From: Rutidosis leptorrhynchoides
Lineage: Eukaryota; Streptophyta; Magnoliopsida; Asterales; Asteraceae
Length of the DNA: 64,000 bases
Assembly: GCF_046630445.1 (NCBI RefSeq)
Contig: NC_092340.1
Coordinates: 359,394,001-359,458,000, forward strand
Direction of reading: 5' to 3'
Shown here: positions 62,504-64,000 of the stretch, in pieces
Position numbering within the stretch: the stretch's first letter is position 1
How the letters are laid out: every line of letters starts with the position of its first letter
Position numbers and translations under genes: made by a program
Notes under the pieces: model-generated
What the model saw: only the letters and a program-made list of their open reading frames with translations
What the model was told of the DNA's origin: nothing
Databases searched by the model: none

Positions 62504-64000
62504 TGTAACATCCCGCATTTTTCCGTTAATTTATTTTAACGCCCGTCTTTTTTTTATATGACCAAGCAAACGTACGATTCAAATCTTGGAAGGACATGTT
62601 ACAAACATGTATTGTTGCCTTTAGTTATTTTCCTCTTACAACAGTAGTTACCACTCGTGTATTAACGCCGCACTTTTCAAAACTTTATATGACCGCAAAT
62701 GTCATTCTCCTTTTTCGTTAGGCCGAAGTAGGTGACAAGCAAATCACCGGATCCGAACTCATTCAAGAAATAACCGTTAAGATCGTTCAAGTCCGAGAAG
62801 GGCTCAAGACGGCCCGTAGTCTCCAAAAGAGCTATGCTGATGTTAGACGTAAACCTCTCGAATTCCAAGTGAGTAACCGCGTAATATTGAAAAATCGCAC
62901 ATTGGAAAGGTGTAATCCGTTTCGGGAAATCGAGGAAAGTCATATCCACAATATTGATCCTTTTGAAATCTTGGGGCGTTTTGGAACCGCTTCCTACCGT
63001 TTAGATCTTCCGACTCAATTAAGTTTTCGTTTATCCTACATTCCAGGTATAGAACTTTGAGAAGTGTCCTGCGGAATTTCGGGACGAAATTTCTTTTAAG
63101 GTGTGGGTAATGTAACATCCCGCATTTTTTCGTTAACTTATTTTAACGCCCGTCTTTTTTTTATATATATATTATCTTTCGTATCTAGATTCGTATCCTC
63201 CGTTAGCTAACGTTCTTAATATTTTCGTTATTGGATTATAACATCTCCCGTTTACTCCCTTCTATTTCAAATAATTCGTTTGGTTAATTCACGCACTCGC
63301 ATCCGATTTCGAGGGACTAGTTTTGCCACTTGACTAAAGAGGTGACTAGTGGTTGACTAGTCAACCACTTCACTACCACTCATTCATTCATTCATTCATT
63401 CATCTTTTCTCTCTTCCTCCTACTTCCATTTTTACTTTCAACTCACCAAATCACTCAATCATCATCTAATTCGGATCTAGGAAGCTCACAACAAATCCGA
63501 CTACATATTCGTGATCCTCTCTTCGTCTTATACATTTTGATACAAATTTCATCTCATTTGGGTAACTTTCTAAAAATACTAGATTTCTTGTTCTTGATGT
63601 TTTTGACTATAAAAGTGTTAATTAGTGTCTATGGCTCAAGTCTAACATGAATATGTGTTTGGTTTGCTCGATTTATTATTTTGAGTAACTAGCTTGAATA
63701 TGAAAAATGGGTGTGCTTAATCCTGAATTTTGGATGATTAAATGTTGTTTAAATGTTAAAGTTCATGTGTTAAATGTGTTACTAGCATCATTAGCTTCAT
63801 TTTGATGTGTAGGTTGATTTAGAAAAGCTCCATTTACAAAATGATTGAATTCTTGATTTTGGTTAGGGTTTGATGAACTTTGAAATGAAATTTTTGATAC
63901 ATTGAATACTATGACATGTTGTTAATAAGTGTTTAGTTGCAATGTATGTTTAATTACCTTTGAAACGGCGTATCGTATGCGTAAATTGGATTCCCGAATC
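62504..64000 (+). mobile_element. Ty3/gypsy element, internally deleted, running past the window
   Basis: TGTAACATCCCGCATTTTT occurs at 62504 and again at 63111, the starts of the left and right LTRs. The left copy keeps only about 60 recognisable bases before diverging. From about 62726 to 63058 there is the 3' end of pol: integrase C-terminal phrases ([46 protein letters not shown]), then CGGGACGAAATTTC and a purine-rich run into the right LTR. The right LTR continues beyond 64000. It sits in the right LTR of the older LARD-like element. Heavily decayed. Confidence 0.8.
63111..64000 (+). repeat. 3' LTR (partial) of the right-hand gypsy element
   Basis: Starts TGTAACATCCCGC and continues to the window edge. 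Contains a CATT tetranucleotide run at about 63380-63402. Its CA end is outside the window. Confidence 0.75.

Noticed and set aside
62677-63118. Minus-strand frames over the right-hand gypsy remnant
   Set aside because: The recognisable integrase C-terminal phrases are on the plus strand; these are shadows.

Overview
The window is nuclear DNA of a flowering plant. It has few genes, which carry spliceosomal introns, and they sit among nested transposable elements and long AT microsatellites. The repeat families (LTRs opening TGTGATGACCC, TGTAGTGACCC and TGTAACATCCC, and a CYP78A gene in two exons) resemble what I know from Asteraceae. That assignment is an inference from memory, not a search.

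Host genes are sparse. The window opens with the last two exons of a small membrane protein gene (257-1607, +). A complete CYP78A-type cytochrome P450 lies at 38034-40453 (+, two exons). A complete three-exon F-box/MYND-finger gene of the Arabidopsis At1g67340 type lies at 53661-55015 (-). Two further host-derived coding sequences sit inside DNA transposons. A decayed plant-mobile-domain (PMD/MAIN-like) gene is inside a Mutator-like element (18328-34794), and a decayed fragment of a SLOW GREEN 1-like TPR gene is inside a Pack-MULE (55273-56944).

Element layout, left to right: two copies of a short TIR element (822-2301); a 705-bp hAT element (2442-3146); a small TRIM-like LTR element split by a 2.4-kb solo LTR (about 7018-9935); a Stowaway-like MITE; an 877-bp hAT-like element (11619-12495); a whole-looking young Ty1/copia element A (12688-18293). 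Then comes the PMD Mutator-like element, split by a 13.1-kb Ty3/gypsy element (20856-33966). Further right are a Harbinger MITE, a hAT element, the P450 gene, a decayed Ty1/copia element B with identical LTRs placed inside an (AT)n tract (43146-49238), a GTAGAC-rich foldback element (51202-51990), another hAT element, the F-box/MYND gene, the Pack-MULE, ATAC/AT satellites, an old non-coding LTR element (59842-62503), and the start of another gypsy element that runs off the window.

Four things deserve most attention. (1) Copia element A carries three 28-bp units in its LTR leader, each a six-codon micro-ORF folded on a hairpin whose stem changes are compensated between units; a related array lies in the leader of element B. 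(2) The gypsy element carries two extra same-sense ORFs between its primer site and gag: a captured F-box protein of the At2g35280/At1g67623 kind and an acidic protein. (3) There are two Mutator-like elements with captured host genes and clear 9-10 bp target duplications. (4) The foldback element is built from dozens of GTAGAC/GTCTAC words.
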